Source of the DNA: Clavibacter zhangzhiyongii
Lineage (GTDB): Bacteria; Actinomycetota; Actinomycetes; Actinomycetales; Microbacteriaceae
Assembly: GCF_014775655.1 (NCBI RefSeq)
Contig: NZ_CP061274.1
Location: 1,860,001-1,924,000, forward strand
Reading direction: 5' to 3'
DNA length: 64,000 bases
The translations under genes and the position numbers were made by a program. Numbering within the stretch: the stretch's first letter is position 1; each line of letters begins with the position of its first letter. Positions 37,573 to 45,884 of the stretch are shown here, piece by piece. Below the pieces are notes generated by a model that worked only from the letters and a program-made list of their open reading frames with translations, did no database searches and had not been told where the DNA came from.

Positions 37573-38490
37573 TCAGCCCCAGCGGCGCACGAGCGCGCGC
37601 TCGACGAGCCCCACGACGGCGTCGGTCACGGCGCCGAGGACCGCCAGCAGCACGATCGCGAGGAGCACCCGGTCGACCCGCCCGTTCGCCGACGACTCCG
37701 TGAGCAGGAAGCCGAGGCCCATGGACGCCGCGAGCAGCTCGGCCGCCACGAGGAAGAGCCACGACTGCGCGAGCGCGAGACGGAGTCCCGAGACCACGGC
37801 GGGCAGCACGGCGGGGAGCTGCACGGTGACCAGCAGCGGGATCCGCGTCAGCCCGAACGCGCGCCCCACCTCCACGAGGTGCGGGTCGACGTGCCGGAGC
37901 GCGCCGGCGACCGTCGTGTAGACGGGGAACATCGCGCCGATGGCGACGAGCGTGACCTTGGAGTCCTCGTTGATCCCCATCCAGAGCAGCAGCAGCGGCA
38001 CCCACGCGAGCGACGGGACGGTGCGGAACGCGCCCGCGGTGGGCGCGAGGAGGAGACGGCCGATGCGGGAGAGCCCGACGACGGCGCCGAGCACGAGGCC
38101 GACCGTGGCGCCGAGCGCGAAGCCGAGGAGCACGCGCTGGAGCGAGATGGCGACGTACTGCCCGAGGATCCCCTGCTCGGCGAGCGGCACCCCGGCGCGC
38201 ACCACGTCGAGCGGCGCGGGCAGCAGGTGGGCGGGCACGGCACCCGTCGCGGTGACGACGGCCCAGAGGCCGACGACGAGGACGGGGACCACGAGTCCGA
38301 CCGCGGTCCGGAGGAGCGCGCCGCCTGCCGTGCGGCCCGGAGCGGGGCGCACGACGCGGGCGTCGGCGGACGGGACGACGGGATCGGCCCCGGAGCCGGC
38401 CTCGGAGCCGGCCTCGGAGCCGGCCCCGGAGCCGGCCCCGGCGTCGACGGATCCGCGCAGGTCGCCCCGCGCGGGCCGGAGCGCGGTCAT
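37573..38490 (-). CDS. ABC importer permease (sulfonate/nitrate/taurine class)
   Basis: Inner-membrane permease of the SsuC/TauC type, 305 aa. About six membrane helices follow residue 60, and the cytoplasmic EAA-like loop with GRAFGLTRIPLLVTVQLPAVLP contacts the ATPase. The N-terminal 60 residues are extra and cytoplasmic, with a GAGS/EAGS repeat encoded by four 12-bp tandem units. ATG 38490 overlaps the binding-protein stop as ATGA. The substrate is not decided by sequence. Confidence 0.9.
   Translation of the reverse strand: MTALRPARGDLRGSVDAGAGSGAGSEAGSEAGSGADPVVPSADARVVRPAPGRTAGGALLRTAVGLVVPVLVVGLWAVVTATGAVPAHLLPAPLDVVRAGVPLAEQGILGQYVAISLQRVLLGFALGATVGLVLGAVVGLSRIGRLLLAPTAGAFRTVPSLAWVPLLLLWMGINEDSKVTLVAIGAMFPVYTTVAGALRHVDPHLVEVGRAFGLTRIPLLVTVQLPAVLPAVVSGLRLALAQSWLFLVAAELLAASMGLGFLLTESSANGRVDRVLLAIVLLAVLGAVTDAVVGLVERALVRRWG
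38391..38438. repeat. 12-bp tandem repeat, four copies, inside the permease gene
   Basis: Four head-to-tail copies of CGGAGCCGGCCY, the first two ending in T and the last two in C. The unit is a multiple of three, so changes in copy number keep the frame. Encodes a Gly-Ala-Ser/Glu linker in the N-terminal extension. Confidence 0.9.
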
Positions 38491-39542
38491 CCGGCCGACC
38501 CCGCGGCGGGATCCGCGGCCTCGGCATACCGCGGCTCGAACAGCTCGTCGAGCGCCGTGTCCACCTTCCCCTGGTCGGGGACGTCGCCGGAGTCCACGAG
38601 GATCGGGCCGACGCGCTCGAGGACCTGGCGCTGCGCGTCGCCGGGCACGGGATCCACGCCCAGGTTCGTGCGGTCGATGACGGTGGTCGCGACGGCCGGG
38701 TCGATCGCGGCGGCGGCGGCGAGGATCGACGCGGTCTCCTCCGGGTTCTCGACGGCCCAGGCGCGCGCCTCCTCGTACGCGTCGACGACGGCCTGCGCGA
38801 GGTCGGGCGACGCGTCGAGGAACGACTCGGTGGCGTTGAGGACCCCGTAGGTCGCGAAGTCGACGTTGCGGTACAGCAGCGTCGAACCGGCCTCCGACTG
38901 GCTCGCGGCCATGAGCGGGTCGAGCCCGGCCCACGCGTCGACCGAGCCGTTCTCGAGGGCGGCGCGCCCGTCGGCGTGCTGCAGGTTCTGGATCGTGACG
39001 TCGGAGGCGGGGATGCCCGCCTCGTCCAGGGTCTGCAGGAGGAAGAAGTACGGGTCGGTGCCCTTCGTGGCCGCGACGTCGGCGCCGCGGAGCTGGTCGA
39101 CGCTCGTGATGGGCGACCCCTGGGGCACGACGATCGCGGTCCACTCGGGCTGCGAGTACACGTCGATGGTGCGGATGGGCGAGCCGTTGGCGCGGGCGAG
39201 CAGCGCCGCGGATCCCGCGGTGGAGCCCACGTCGACGGCGCCCGCGCGCAGCAGCTCGTTGGCCTTGTTCGACCCGGCGCTCTGCACCCAGTCGACCTGC
39301 ACGTCGGATCCGAGCCGCTCCTCGAGGAGGCCGCGCTCCTTCACGATGAGGCTGAGCGGGTTGTAGGTCGCCCAGTCGACGGTGAGCGTGTCGGCGCTCC
39401 AGCCCGCGGGATCGGCGGACGTCTCGGCGGCGGGCGCGACGGACGAGCCCTCGCCCGCGGCGCAGCCGGCGAGGAGCAGCACGGCGGCGCTCGCGAGCGC
39501 GAGGGACGGGAGGGCGGATCGGCGGGGCAGGTGTCGGGTCAC
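38487..39542 (-). CDS. ABC importer substrate-binding lipoprotein (SsuA-like)
   Basis: A 351-aa lipoprotein: signal peptide with lipobox LLAGC, modified cysteine C27. The mature part is an NMT1/SsuA-type two-lobe binding fold, with VAATKGTDPYFFLLQTLDEAG resembling the conserved segment of sulfonate-binding proteins and WAGLDPLMAA in the second lobe. Aliphatic sulfonates are the best guess; nitrate, taurine or a thiamine precursor remain possible. No monooxygenase or sulfur gene is adjacent. GTG start. Confidence 0.88.
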   Translation of the reverse strand: MTRHLPRRSALPSLALASAAVLLLAGCAAGEGSSVAPAAETSADPAGWSADTLTVDWATYNPLSLIVKERGLLEERLGSDVQVDWVQSAGSNKANELLRAGAVDVGSTAGSAALLARANGSPIRTIDVYSQPEWTAIVVPQGSPITSVDQLRGADVAATKGTDPYFFLLQTLDEAGIPASDVTIQNLQHADGRAALENGSVDAWAGLDPLMAASQSEAGSTLLYRNVDFATYGVLNATESFLDASPDLAQAVVDAYEEARAWAVENPEETASILAAAAAIDPAVATTVIDRTNLGVDPVPGDAQRQVLERVGPILVDSGDVPDQGKVDTALDELFEPRYAEAADPAAGSAG

Positions 39543-39617
39543 GGTGGGTCCTCGGTGCGGTGTGGGCGGGCGGCGGGATGGGGCGGATCGGGGGTCGTGC
39601 GGTGGCGGGCGGGCGGG

Positions 39618-40484
39618 TCAGCCGGCGCGGTGGCCCGGCACGCCGAGCCCCTCGAGCAGCTCGGCGCGGAGGGCGGCGAGGGTCGCGTCGCCGCGGTCGC
39701 GCGGGCGCGACCCGGGCACCTCGAGCACGCGGCGGACGATGGCGCCGGGCGCGCTGCCGGGCGCGGGATCCGGCCCGAGCAGCACCACGCGGTCGGCGAG
39801 GTGCAGCGCCTCGTCCACGTCGTGCGTGACGAGCAGCACGGTGGTCGGGATCGCGGCGTGCAGGTCGAGGAGCAGGTCCTGCATGCGCAGGCGCGTGAGG
39901 GCGTCGAGCGCGCCGAACGGCTCGTCGAGCACGAGGACGCGGGGCCGCCGCGCGAGCGCGCGGGCGAGCGAGGCGCGCTGGGCCATGCCGCCGGAGACCT
40001 GGCGGGGCCGGAGGTCGGCCGCCTCGGCGAGGCCCGTGAGCTCGAGGAGGTCGCCTACGCGGGCGTCGCCCTCGGCCCGCGGCACGTCCCGGGGCAGGCC
40101 GAGCCGGACGTTCGCGCGGAGGGTGCGCCACGGCAGCAGGCGCGGCTCCTGGAACGCGACCGCGGAGCGCTGGTCGACGTCCCGCACGGGCGTGCCGTCG
40201 ATCAGCAGCGATCCGGCGTCGGGCCGGTCGAGCCCGCTCACCTGGCGCAGCAGGGTCGACTTCCCGCAGCCCGAGGGGCCGAGGACGGCGACGACGTCGC
40301 CGGCCGCGAGGTCGAGGTCCACGTCGCGGAGCACCGTCCGGCGCTCGCGGGCGCCGGCCACCGGGAAGGAGCGGCCCACCCCGCGGAGCACGACGGCGCC
40401 GGCGGTGAGGGGCGCGGGATCCGGTGCCGGACCGGCAGACGCGGTCGTCGCGGGGTCGCGGTGCGAGGCGGCGGTGGCGGGCAT
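39618..40484 (-). CDS. ABC importer ATP-binding protein
   Basis: ATPase partner of the two genes downstream, 288 aa. Walker A GPSGCGKST at 69-77, Q-loop in AFQEPRLLPWR, signature VSGGMAQR at about 163, Walker B VLVLDEPFGALD at 183-194, and the switch histidine in LLVTHDVDEALHLADR. An Ala/Pro-rich N-terminal 28 residues precede the fold. A TAGCGT box lies 6 nt before the ATG. The following binding-protein gene begins 75 bp later. Confidence 0.93.
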   Translation of the reverse strand: MPATAASHRDPATTASAGPAPDPAPLTAGAVVLRGVGRSFPVAGARERRTVLRDVDLDLAAGDVVAVLGPSGCGKSTLLRQVSGLDRPDAGSLLIDGTPVRDVDQRSAVAFQEPRLLPWRTLRANVRLGLPRDVPRAEGDARVGDLLELTGLAEAADLRPRQVSGGMAQRASLARALARRPRVLVLDEPFGALDALTRLRMQDLLLDLHAAIPTTVLLVTHDVDEALHLADRVVLLGPDPAPGSAPGAIVRRVLEVPGSRPRDRGDATLAALRAELLEGLGVPGHRAG

Positions 40485-40490
40485 GACCCG

Positions 40491-40496
40491 ACGCTA
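40491..40496 (-). promoter_or_regulatory. candidate -10 box (TAGCGT) for the ABC operon
   Basis: TAGCGT followed by CGGGTC and the ATG at 40484, a leaderless layout identical to that of acs. No Shine-Dalgarno is visible in the 119-bp upstream gap. Confidence 0.4.
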
Positions 40497-40603
40497 GGGG
40501 CCGGCGCGCGCCGCCGCCCCGGGCCGCGTCACACGCCGTCGCCGGGCGTCACGGGGCGTAACCGGGGTCCGGTCCGGCCGCGTGAGCGGCTCGGCGGAGG
40601 CGA

Positions 40604-41017
40604 TCAGGCCTGCGTCGCCGCGATCCGGGCGAGCATGCCGTTCACGAACGAGGCCGACTCGTCCGTCGAGAGCGACGACGCGAGGTCGACGCTCTCGGAG
40701 ATGGCGACGCCGTCGGGCACGTCGGCGTTGAAGAGGATCTCCCAGATGCCCATGCGCAGGATCGCGCGGTCGACCGCGGGCATGCGGGCGAGCGTCCAGT
40801 TCACCGAGTACGTCTCGATGAGCTCGTCGATCTCGTCCTGGTGCTCCACGACGCCCTCGGCGATCTCGCGGGCGTACTGCCACGACGCCTGCCGGTCGGG
40901 CTCGGCCGCGGCGCGCTGCTGCTCGACCGCGAGGGTCGCGGGGATCGTCTCCCCGCGGATGTCGGCGACGTACAGGACGTCGAGGGCGCGCTTGCGCGCC
41001 TTGGTGCGTGCGCTCAC
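40604..41017 (-). CDS. nusB: transcription antitermination factor NusB
   Basis: Binds boxA RNA with S10 and keeps RNA polymerase going through rRNA operons. The 137-aa all-helical protein has RTKARKRALDVLYVADI at its N-terminus and VDRAILRMGIWEILF in the middle. The GTG start lies 4 bp after the efp stop, the normal efp-nusB pairing. Confidence 0.95.
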   Translation of the reverse strand: MSARTKARKRALDVLYVADIRGETIPATLAVEQQRAAAEPDRQASWQYAREIAEGVVEHQDEIDELIETYSVNWTLARMPAVDRAILRMGIWEILFNADVPDGVAISESVDLASSLSTDESASFVNGMLARIAATQA

Positions 41018-41021
41018 GGGG

Positions 41022-41585
41022 TCAGTCGGTGACGCGGCCGAGGTAGTCGCCCGTGCGGGTGTCCACCTTGACGCGCGTGCCCTGCTCGAGGAAGAGCGGG
41101 ACCTGGATCTGGTGCCCGGTCTCGACGGTCGCGGGCTTGGTGCCGCCCGTCGAGCGGTCGCCCTGCAGGCCCGGCTCCGTGTACGTGATGGTGAGCACGA
41201 CCGACGCGGGCAGCTCGACGTAGAGCCCCTCGCCGTTGTGCAGCGCCACGGTCACGTCCTGGTTCTCGAGCATGAAGTTCTTCGCGTCGCCGACCTGCGC
41301 CGCGGACAGCGTGATCTGGTCGTAGTCGCTCGTGTCCATGAACACGAAGTTCTCGCCGTCGGCGTAGAGGTACTGGAAGTCGCGGCGGTCGACCGTCTCG
41401 GTCTCGATCTTCGCGCCCGCGTTGAACGTGCGGTCGACGACCTTGCCGGTCATCACGTTCTTGACCTTGGTGCGCACGAACGCGCCGCCCTTGCCCGGCT
41501 TCACGTGCTGGAACTCGATGACGGTCCACAGCTGGCCGTCCATGTTGAGGACGATGCCGTTCTTGATGTCAGCGGTAGAGGCCAT
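41022..41585 (-). CDS. efp: elongation factor P
   Basis: Relieves ribosome stalling at polyproline stretches. The 187-aa protein has the tip loop [14 protein letters not shown] with K32 at the position modified in many bacteria, and the three-barrel body is complete. No EpmA or EpmB is nearby; in actinobacteria the lysine may stay unmodified. AAGGA lies upstream of the ATG. Confidence 0.96.
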   Translation of the reverse strand: MASTADIKNGIVLNMDGQLWTVIEFQHVKPGKGGAFVRTKVKNVMTGKVVDRTFNAGAKIETETVDRRDFQYLYADGENFVFMDTSDYDQITLSAAQVGDAKNFMLENQDVTVALHNGEGLYVELPASVVLTITYTEPGLQGDRSTGGTKPATVETGHQIQVPLFLEQGTRVKVDTRTGDYLGRVTD

Positions 41586-41696
41586 GCGGGGAGGGTCCTT
41601 GCCTGTTCGACGAGCGGGATGCGGCGATCGAGCGGCCGCGCGGAGGATGCCGGCTTCGCTCCCGTCGTCGGGTGCGTGCGGTCGATCCGAGGGATC

Positions 41697-41702
41697 AGCC
41701 TA
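41697..41702 (-). promoter_or_regulatory. candidate -10 box (TAGGCT) for efp-nusB
   Basis: TAGGCT overlaps the aroQ stop codon, which gives an efp leader of about 105 nt. The gap to efp is otherwise without features. No clear -35. Confidence 0.35.
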
Positions 41703-42140
41703 TCGGGTGCCGGTCACCACGTGCGCGAGGGCGAGGAGGTACGAGCCCTGCCCCAGCCCGGCGATCACGCCCGTCGCGACGGGCGAGATGACGCTCTGGT
41801 GCCGGAACTCCTCGCGCGCGTGCGGGTTCGAGAGGTGCACCTCCAGCAGGAGGATCCCGGCCTTGGTCACGAGCGCCGCGGCGTCGCGGAGCGCGTACGA
41901 GTAGTGCGTGAACGCCGCCGGGTTCATGATCACGGGCGTCCGGGTGTCGACGGCCTCGTGCAGCCAGCCGATGAGGGTCGCCTCGTCGTCGGTCTGGCGG
42001 AGGTCGATCTCGACGTCGGCCGGCGCGAACGCGACGAGCTCCCGGCGGAGGTCCTCCAGCGACCCCGTGCCGTACACGTCGGGCTCGCGGCTGCCGAGCC
42101 GTCCGAGGTTGGGGCCGTTGAGGACGAGCACGCGTGACAT
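41700..42140 (-). CDS. aroQ: 3-dehydroquinate dehydratase, type II
   Basis: Third step of the shikimate pathway. The 146-aa protein has the type II signature VLVLNGPNLGRLGSREPDVYG with the catalytic tyrosine at 23, and NPAAFTHYSYALRDA with the histidine. It sits next to the aroB block but has its own TAGGCT box 7 nt before the ATG. Confidence 0.95.
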   Translation of the reverse strand: MSRVLVLNGPNLGRLGSREPDVYGTGSLEDLRRELVAFAPADVEIDLRQTDDEATLIGWLHEAVDTRTPVIMNPAAFTHYSYALRDAAALVTKAGILLLEVHLSNPHAREEFRHQSVISPVATGVIAGLGQGSYLLALAHVVTGTR

Positions 42141-42147
42141 GCGACCC

Positions 42148-42153
42148 AGCCTA
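42148..42153 (-). promoter_or_regulatory. candidate -10 box (TAGGCT) for aroQ
   Basis: TAGGCT ends 7 nt before the aroQ ATG and no ribosome site lies between, which suggests a leaderless transcript starting inside the short gap after the SDR gene. Confidence 0.4.
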
Positions 42154-42161
42154 GGGGCGGG

Positions 42162-42944
42162 TCAGCCGACGCTCTGGCCGCCGTCCGAGCGGATGCGCTG
42201 GCCGTTGATCCAGCCGCCCTCGGCCGAGACGAGGAAGCACACGAGCGCCGCGGCGTCGCGGGGCTCGGCGAGGCGGCCGCGGGGCGTGGTCTCCCGCAGG
42301 GTCTCGCGGATCTCGTCCGTGAACCAGCCCGTGTCGGTGGGCCCGGGGTCCACGAGGTTCGCCGTGATGCGCACGTCCTCCAGCTCGCGCGCGGCGGCGA
42401 TGACGACGCGGTCGAGCGCGGCCTTGCTCGCGCCGTAGGGCACGTTGCCGACGACGTGGTCGCTCGTGAGCGCGACGATGCGGCCGGCGCCGGGCACCGC
42501 GCGGTACCGGCGCGCGAACCCCTGGATGAGCTGGAGCGACGCCCGCACGTTGACGGCCAGGTGCCGCTCGAGGCTCTCGACGCTGGTGTCGAGGAGCGCG
42601 CTGTCGACCGACTCGGCGTGCGAGAGGACGAGCGCCGTGATCGGGCCGAGCCCCGCCTCGACCGCGTCGAGGATCCGCTCGGCCGCGGCCGTGTCCACGA
42701 GGTCGGCCTCGACGCCGTGCGCCCGGCCGCCCGCCCGCTCGACGGCCTCGGCGACGCGCGCGGGGTCCTCGGGCTGCCGGCCCCAGGGCATCCGGGCGTC
42801 GTAGTCGGACCAGTAGGTGAAGGCGACGTCCCAGCCGTCGAGCGCCAGGCCCTCCGCGATGGCGGCGCCGATGCCGGAGACGCGGCCGACGCCCGTGACG
42901 AGCGCGACGGGCCGGGGCCGGTCGGGATGCGCGGGGTCGGTCAC
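42162..42944 (-). CDS. short-chain dehydrogenase/reductase
   Basis: A 260-aa classical SDR. The cofactor motif is TGVGRVSGIGAA (17-28); the catalytic set is S161, Y170 and K174 in YGASK. The C-terminus (EGGWINGQRIRSDGG) is typical of FabG-like reductases. The substrate is unknown. The GTG start at 42944 overlaps the aroB stop as GTGA, so it is translated with aroB, which hints at a role beside the shikimate pathway or may only be positional. Confidence 0.9.
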   Translation of the reverse strand: MTDPAHPDRPRPVALVTGVGRVSGIGAAIAEGLALDGWDVAFTYWSDYDARMPWGRQPEDPARVAEAVERAGGRAHGVEADLVDTAAAERILDAVEAGLGPITALVLSHAESVDSALLDTSVESLERHLAVNVRASLQLIQGFARRYRAVPGAGRIVALTSDHVVGNVPYGASKAALDRVVIAAARELEDVRITANLVDPGPTDTGWFTDEIRETLRETTPRGRLAEPRDAAALVCFLVSAEGGWINGQRIRSDGGQSVG

Positions 42945-44104
42945 GAGCCGATCTCCTGGTACGCGGCGAACAGCAGCGCCTCCTCCGGGCCGTTGAGCAC
43001 GCTCGCGCGGCCGACGCCGTCGAGCACGATGAACCGCATCATGTCGCCGCGCGCCTTCTTGTCGCGCTTCATGCTCGCGACCAGCGTGGGCCAGCGGCCG
43101 ACGGGGTAGCTGGTGGGCAGGTCGAGCGAGTCGAGGATCCGCCGGTGCCGGTCGACCGCCTCGTCCGAGAGCGAGCGGGTGAGGCGCGACAGCTCCGCGG
43201 CGAAGACCATGCCCACCGCGACGGCCGCGCCGTGCCGCCAGCGGTAGCGCTCCGCGTGCTCGATGGCGTGGCCGAGCGTGTGGCCGTAGTTGAGGATCTC
43301 GCGACGGCCATTCTCGGTGAAGTCCTCCCCCACGACCTCGGCCTTCATGGCGATCGCGAGCTCCACCACGTGGCGGAACTCGGGGCTCGTGGTGTCGGTG
43401 ACCCGCGCCACGTCGCGCTCGATGACGTCGAGGATCTCCGGCACGGCGATGAACCCGGCCTTCACGATCTCGGCGAAGCCCGTGACGATCTCCTCCCGCG
43501 GCAGCGTCGCGAGCAGGTCGAGGTCGACCACCACCGCGGTCGGCGCGTAGAAGGCGCCGACGAGGTTCTTGCCCTCGGAGGTGTTGATGCCCGTCTTGCC
43601 GCCGACGGCCGCGTCGACCATCGCGAGCACGGTCGTGGGGACCTGGATGAGCATGACGCCGCGCAGCCACGTCGCCGCGACGAAGCCGCCGAGGTCGGTC
43701 GTGGCGCCGCCGCCGAGCGTGATGACGGCGTCGGAGCGGGTGAAGTCGGTGGTGCCCATGATCTTCCAGCAGAAGGCGGCGACCTCGACGCGCTTGGCGC
43801 CCTCGGCGTCGGGCACCTCGGCGAGGTACACCTCGACGTCGCCCTGCAGGCGCTCGCGGAGGCGCGACGCCTCCTCGGCGAGGGCCGGCGCGTGCACGAT
43901 GAGCACCTTGCGGACGCGCGGGCCGAGCAGGCCGCCGACGCCCTGGATCAGGCCGCGGCCGACGGTGACGTCGTATCCGGACGTGCCGGAGACGCGGATC
44001 ACGGTGGGCGCGTCGGGCTCGGCGACCGCCGGCTCCCCGGCGTCGGGTGCGGGGGCGGCGGTGTCGGTGTCGGTGTCGGTGTCGGTGGGGTGTGCGTCGG
44101 TCAT
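42941..44104 (-). CDS. aroB: 3-dehydroquinate synthase
   Basis: Second step of the shikimate pathway, an NAD- and metal-dependent cyclase. The core has GGGATTDLGGFVAATWLRG, VPTTVLAMVDAAVGGKTGIN and the metal histidines in NYGHTLGHAIEH. Total 387 aa; the first 35 residues are an Asp/Thr/Ala/Pro tail that includes four Thr-Asp units encoded by a 6-bp repeat. The ATG overlaps the aroK stop as ATGA. Confidence 0.95.
   Translation of the reverse strand: MTDAHPTDTDTDTDTAAPAPDAGEPAVAEPDAPTVIRVSGTSGYDVTVGRGLIQGVGGLLGPRVRKVLIVHAPALAEEASRLRERLQGDVEVYLAEVPDAEGAKRVEVAAFCWKIMGTTDFTRSDAVITLGGGATTDLGGFVAATWLRGVMLIQVPTTVLAMVDAAVGGKTGINTSEGKNLVGAFYAPTAVVVDLDLLATLPREEIVTGFAEIVKAGFIAVPEILDVIERDVARVTDTTSPEFRHVVELAIAMKAEVVGEDFTENGRREILNYGHTLGHAIEHAERYRWRHGAAVAVGMVFAAELSRLTRSLSDEAVDRHRRILDSLDLPTSYPVGRWPTLVASMKRDKKARGDMMRFIVLDGVGRASVLNGPEEALLFAAYQEIGS
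44061..44084. repeat. 6-bp tandem repeat (GTGTCG), four copies, in the aroB N-terminus
   Basis: Four direct copies encode Thr-Asp repeats in the non-conserved tail of AroB. In-frame unit, so slippage would change length without breaking the gene. Confidence 0.85.
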
Positions 44105-44592
44105 GGCTGCCTCTCCCGGGCGAAGCGCTCGATCTCGCGGGCGATGCGCGGGAGCGGGCGGTCGGAGGTGTCGATGGTCAGGTCGGCGAGCGAGCGGTAC
44201 AGCTCCTCGCGGTCGGCGACGAGGCGGCGCCAGCTGTCGAGGCCGTCGACGAGCGGGCGGTCGTCGCCGCGGATGCGCGACCGGACGGCGTCCTCGCTCA
44301 CGGTGAGCAGCACGACGGCCGACGCCGCGAGGTCGGCGCGCGTGGCCGGGTCGAGCACGGCGCCCCCGCCGAGCGACACGACGCCGCCCTCCGCGAGGGC
44401 CGCGACGACGGCGGCGCGCTCCAGCTCGCGGAAGCGCGGTTCGCCGTGCTCGCGGAAGATGTCGGCGATGGACCCGTGGGCCGCCACGACCGCGCGGTCG
44501 GTGTCCGTGAACGGCTCGCCCAGCGCGCGGGCGACGCGACGGCCGACCGTGGTCTTGCCCGCGCCGGGCGGGCCGATCAGGACGACCGGCAC
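44101..44592 (-). CDS. aroK: shikimate kinase
   Basis: Phosphorylates shikimate at the 3-hydroxyl. The 163-aa P-loop kinase has GPPGAGKT at 7-14, DTDRAVVAAHG with the substrate aspartate, and VVSLGGGAVL. The start is GTG 44592, 2 bp after the aroC stop, giving MPVVLIGPPGAGK. An open frame continues upstream but that is out-of-frame aroC. Confidence 0.95.
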   Translation of the reverse strand: MPVVLIGPPGAGKTTVGRRVARALGEPFTDTDRAVVAAHGSIADIFREHGEPRFRELERAAVVAALAEGGVVSLGGGAVLDPATRADLAASAVVLLTVSEDAVRSRIRGDDRPLVDGLDSWRRLVADREELYRSLADLTIDTSDRPLPRIAREIERFARERQP

Positions 44593-44594
44593 GA

Positions 44595-45833
44595 TCAGGC
44601 CTCGGGCGGGGCGGGCGGCGCGGCGTCCGCCTCGTCGACGAGGTCGGCGCCGGAGCGGCGGCCCTCGGGGATAGCGGCGAGGTAGCCGCGGAGGTTGCGG
44701 AGCGTCTCGCCCACGGAGTCGCCGCCGAACTTCTCGAGCACGGCGTCGGCGAGGGTGAGCGCGACCATGGCCTCGGCGACGACGCCCGCGGCGGGCACGG
44801 CGCACACGTCCGAGCGCTGGTGGTTGGCGGGGGCGGCGCCGCCCGTCGCGGTGTCGACGGTGCGGAGCGCGCGCGGGACGGTCGCGATGGGCTTCATGCC
44901 GGCGCGGACGCGGAGGACCGTGCCCGTGCTCATGCCGCCCTCGGTGCCGCCGGCGCGGTCGGTGGAGCGGCCGATGCCCGCCGCCGTGGAGAACAGCTCG
45001 TCGTGGGCCTCGGATCCGCGGCGCGTGGTCGTGAGGAAGCCGTCGCCGACCTCCACGCCCTTGATGGCCTGGATGCCCATGAGCGCGGCCGCGAGCTTCG
45101 AGTCGAGCCGGCGGTCCCAGTGCACGTGCGAGCCGAGGCCCGGCGGGAGGTCGTAGGCGAGGACCTCGACGACGCCGCCGACCGTGTCGCCGCTCGCCTT
45201 CGTGTCGTCGACCTCGGCGACCATGCGGGCGCTCGTCTCGGCGTGGAAGCACCGCAGCGGATCCGCGTCGAGCGCGTCGACGTCGGCCGGCGTCGGCAGC
45301 GGCGCGCCCTCGGGCACGCGCACGGGGCCGATGGAGAGGGTGTGGCTGACGAGCGTGATGCCGAGCTCGGCGAGGAACGCACGCGCCACGGCGCCGAGCG
45401 CCACGCGGGCGGCGGTCTCGCGGGCGCTCGCGCGCTCGAGCACGGGACGGGCCTCGTCGAAGTCGTACTTCTGCATGCCCACGAGGTCGGCGTGGCCGGG
45501 GCGCGGGCGGGTGAGGGCGGCGGCGCGCGCGCCCTGGAGCTTCGCGGGATCCACGGGCTCCGGGCTCATGACGTCGACCCACTTGGGCCACTCGGTGTTG
45601 CCGATGCGCACGGCGATCGGGCTGCCGAGCGTCCGCCCGTGCACCACGCCCGTGGAGAGGCTCAGCTCGTCCTGCTCGAAGCCCATGCGCGCGCCGCGGC
45701 CGTAGCCGAGCTTGCGACGGGCGAGGTCGGCGCGGATGCCGTCGAGGCTGACGGGCACGCCCGCGGGCAGGCCCTCCAGGACGGCGATGAGTTCGGGGCC
45801 GTGGGATTCCCCGGCGGTGAGCCAACGCAGCAT
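44595..45833 (-). CDS. aroC: chorismate synthase
   Basis: Last step of the shikimate pathway; needs reduced FMN. The 412-aa protein shows [20 protein letters not shown] at the start, [13 protein letters not shown] in the middle and [20 protein letters not shown] near the end. GGGAGG lies upstream of the ATG. It heads the aroC-aroK-aroB-SDR unit; the 51-bp gap to aroE holds only a short CGCGGG/CCCGCG hairpin. Confidence 0.96.
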   Translation of the reverse strand: MLRWLTAGESHGPELIAVLEGLPAGVPVSLDGIRADLARRKLGYGRGARMGFEQDELSLSTGVVHGRTLGSPIAVRIGNTEWPKWVDVMSPEPVDPAKLQGARAAALTRPRPGHADLVGMQKYDFDEARPVLERASARETAARVALGAVARAFLAELGITLVSHTLSIGPVRVPEGAPLPTPADVDALDADPLRCFHAETSARMVAEVDDTKASGDTVGGVVEVLAYDLPPGLGSHVHWDRRLDSKLAAALMGIQAIKGVEVGDGFLTTTRRGSEAHDELFSTAAGIGRSTDRAGGTEGGMSTGTVLRVRAGMKPIATVPRALRTVDTATGGAAPANHQRSDVCAVPAAGVVAEAMVALTLADAVLEKFGGDSVGETLRNLRGYLAAIPEGRRSGADLVDEADAAPPAPPEA

Positions 45834-45884
45834 GGCCCCATCCTCCCACAGCGGTCGCGGGCGATCCCGCGGGTCAGGGAGGCG

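Noticed and set aside
45856-45871. Short hairpin CGCGGG/CCCGCG between aroE and aroC as a terminator
   Set aside because: Six base pairs of a common GC word in GC-rich DNA is close to chance; aroC and aroE are on the same strand and may use it or not.
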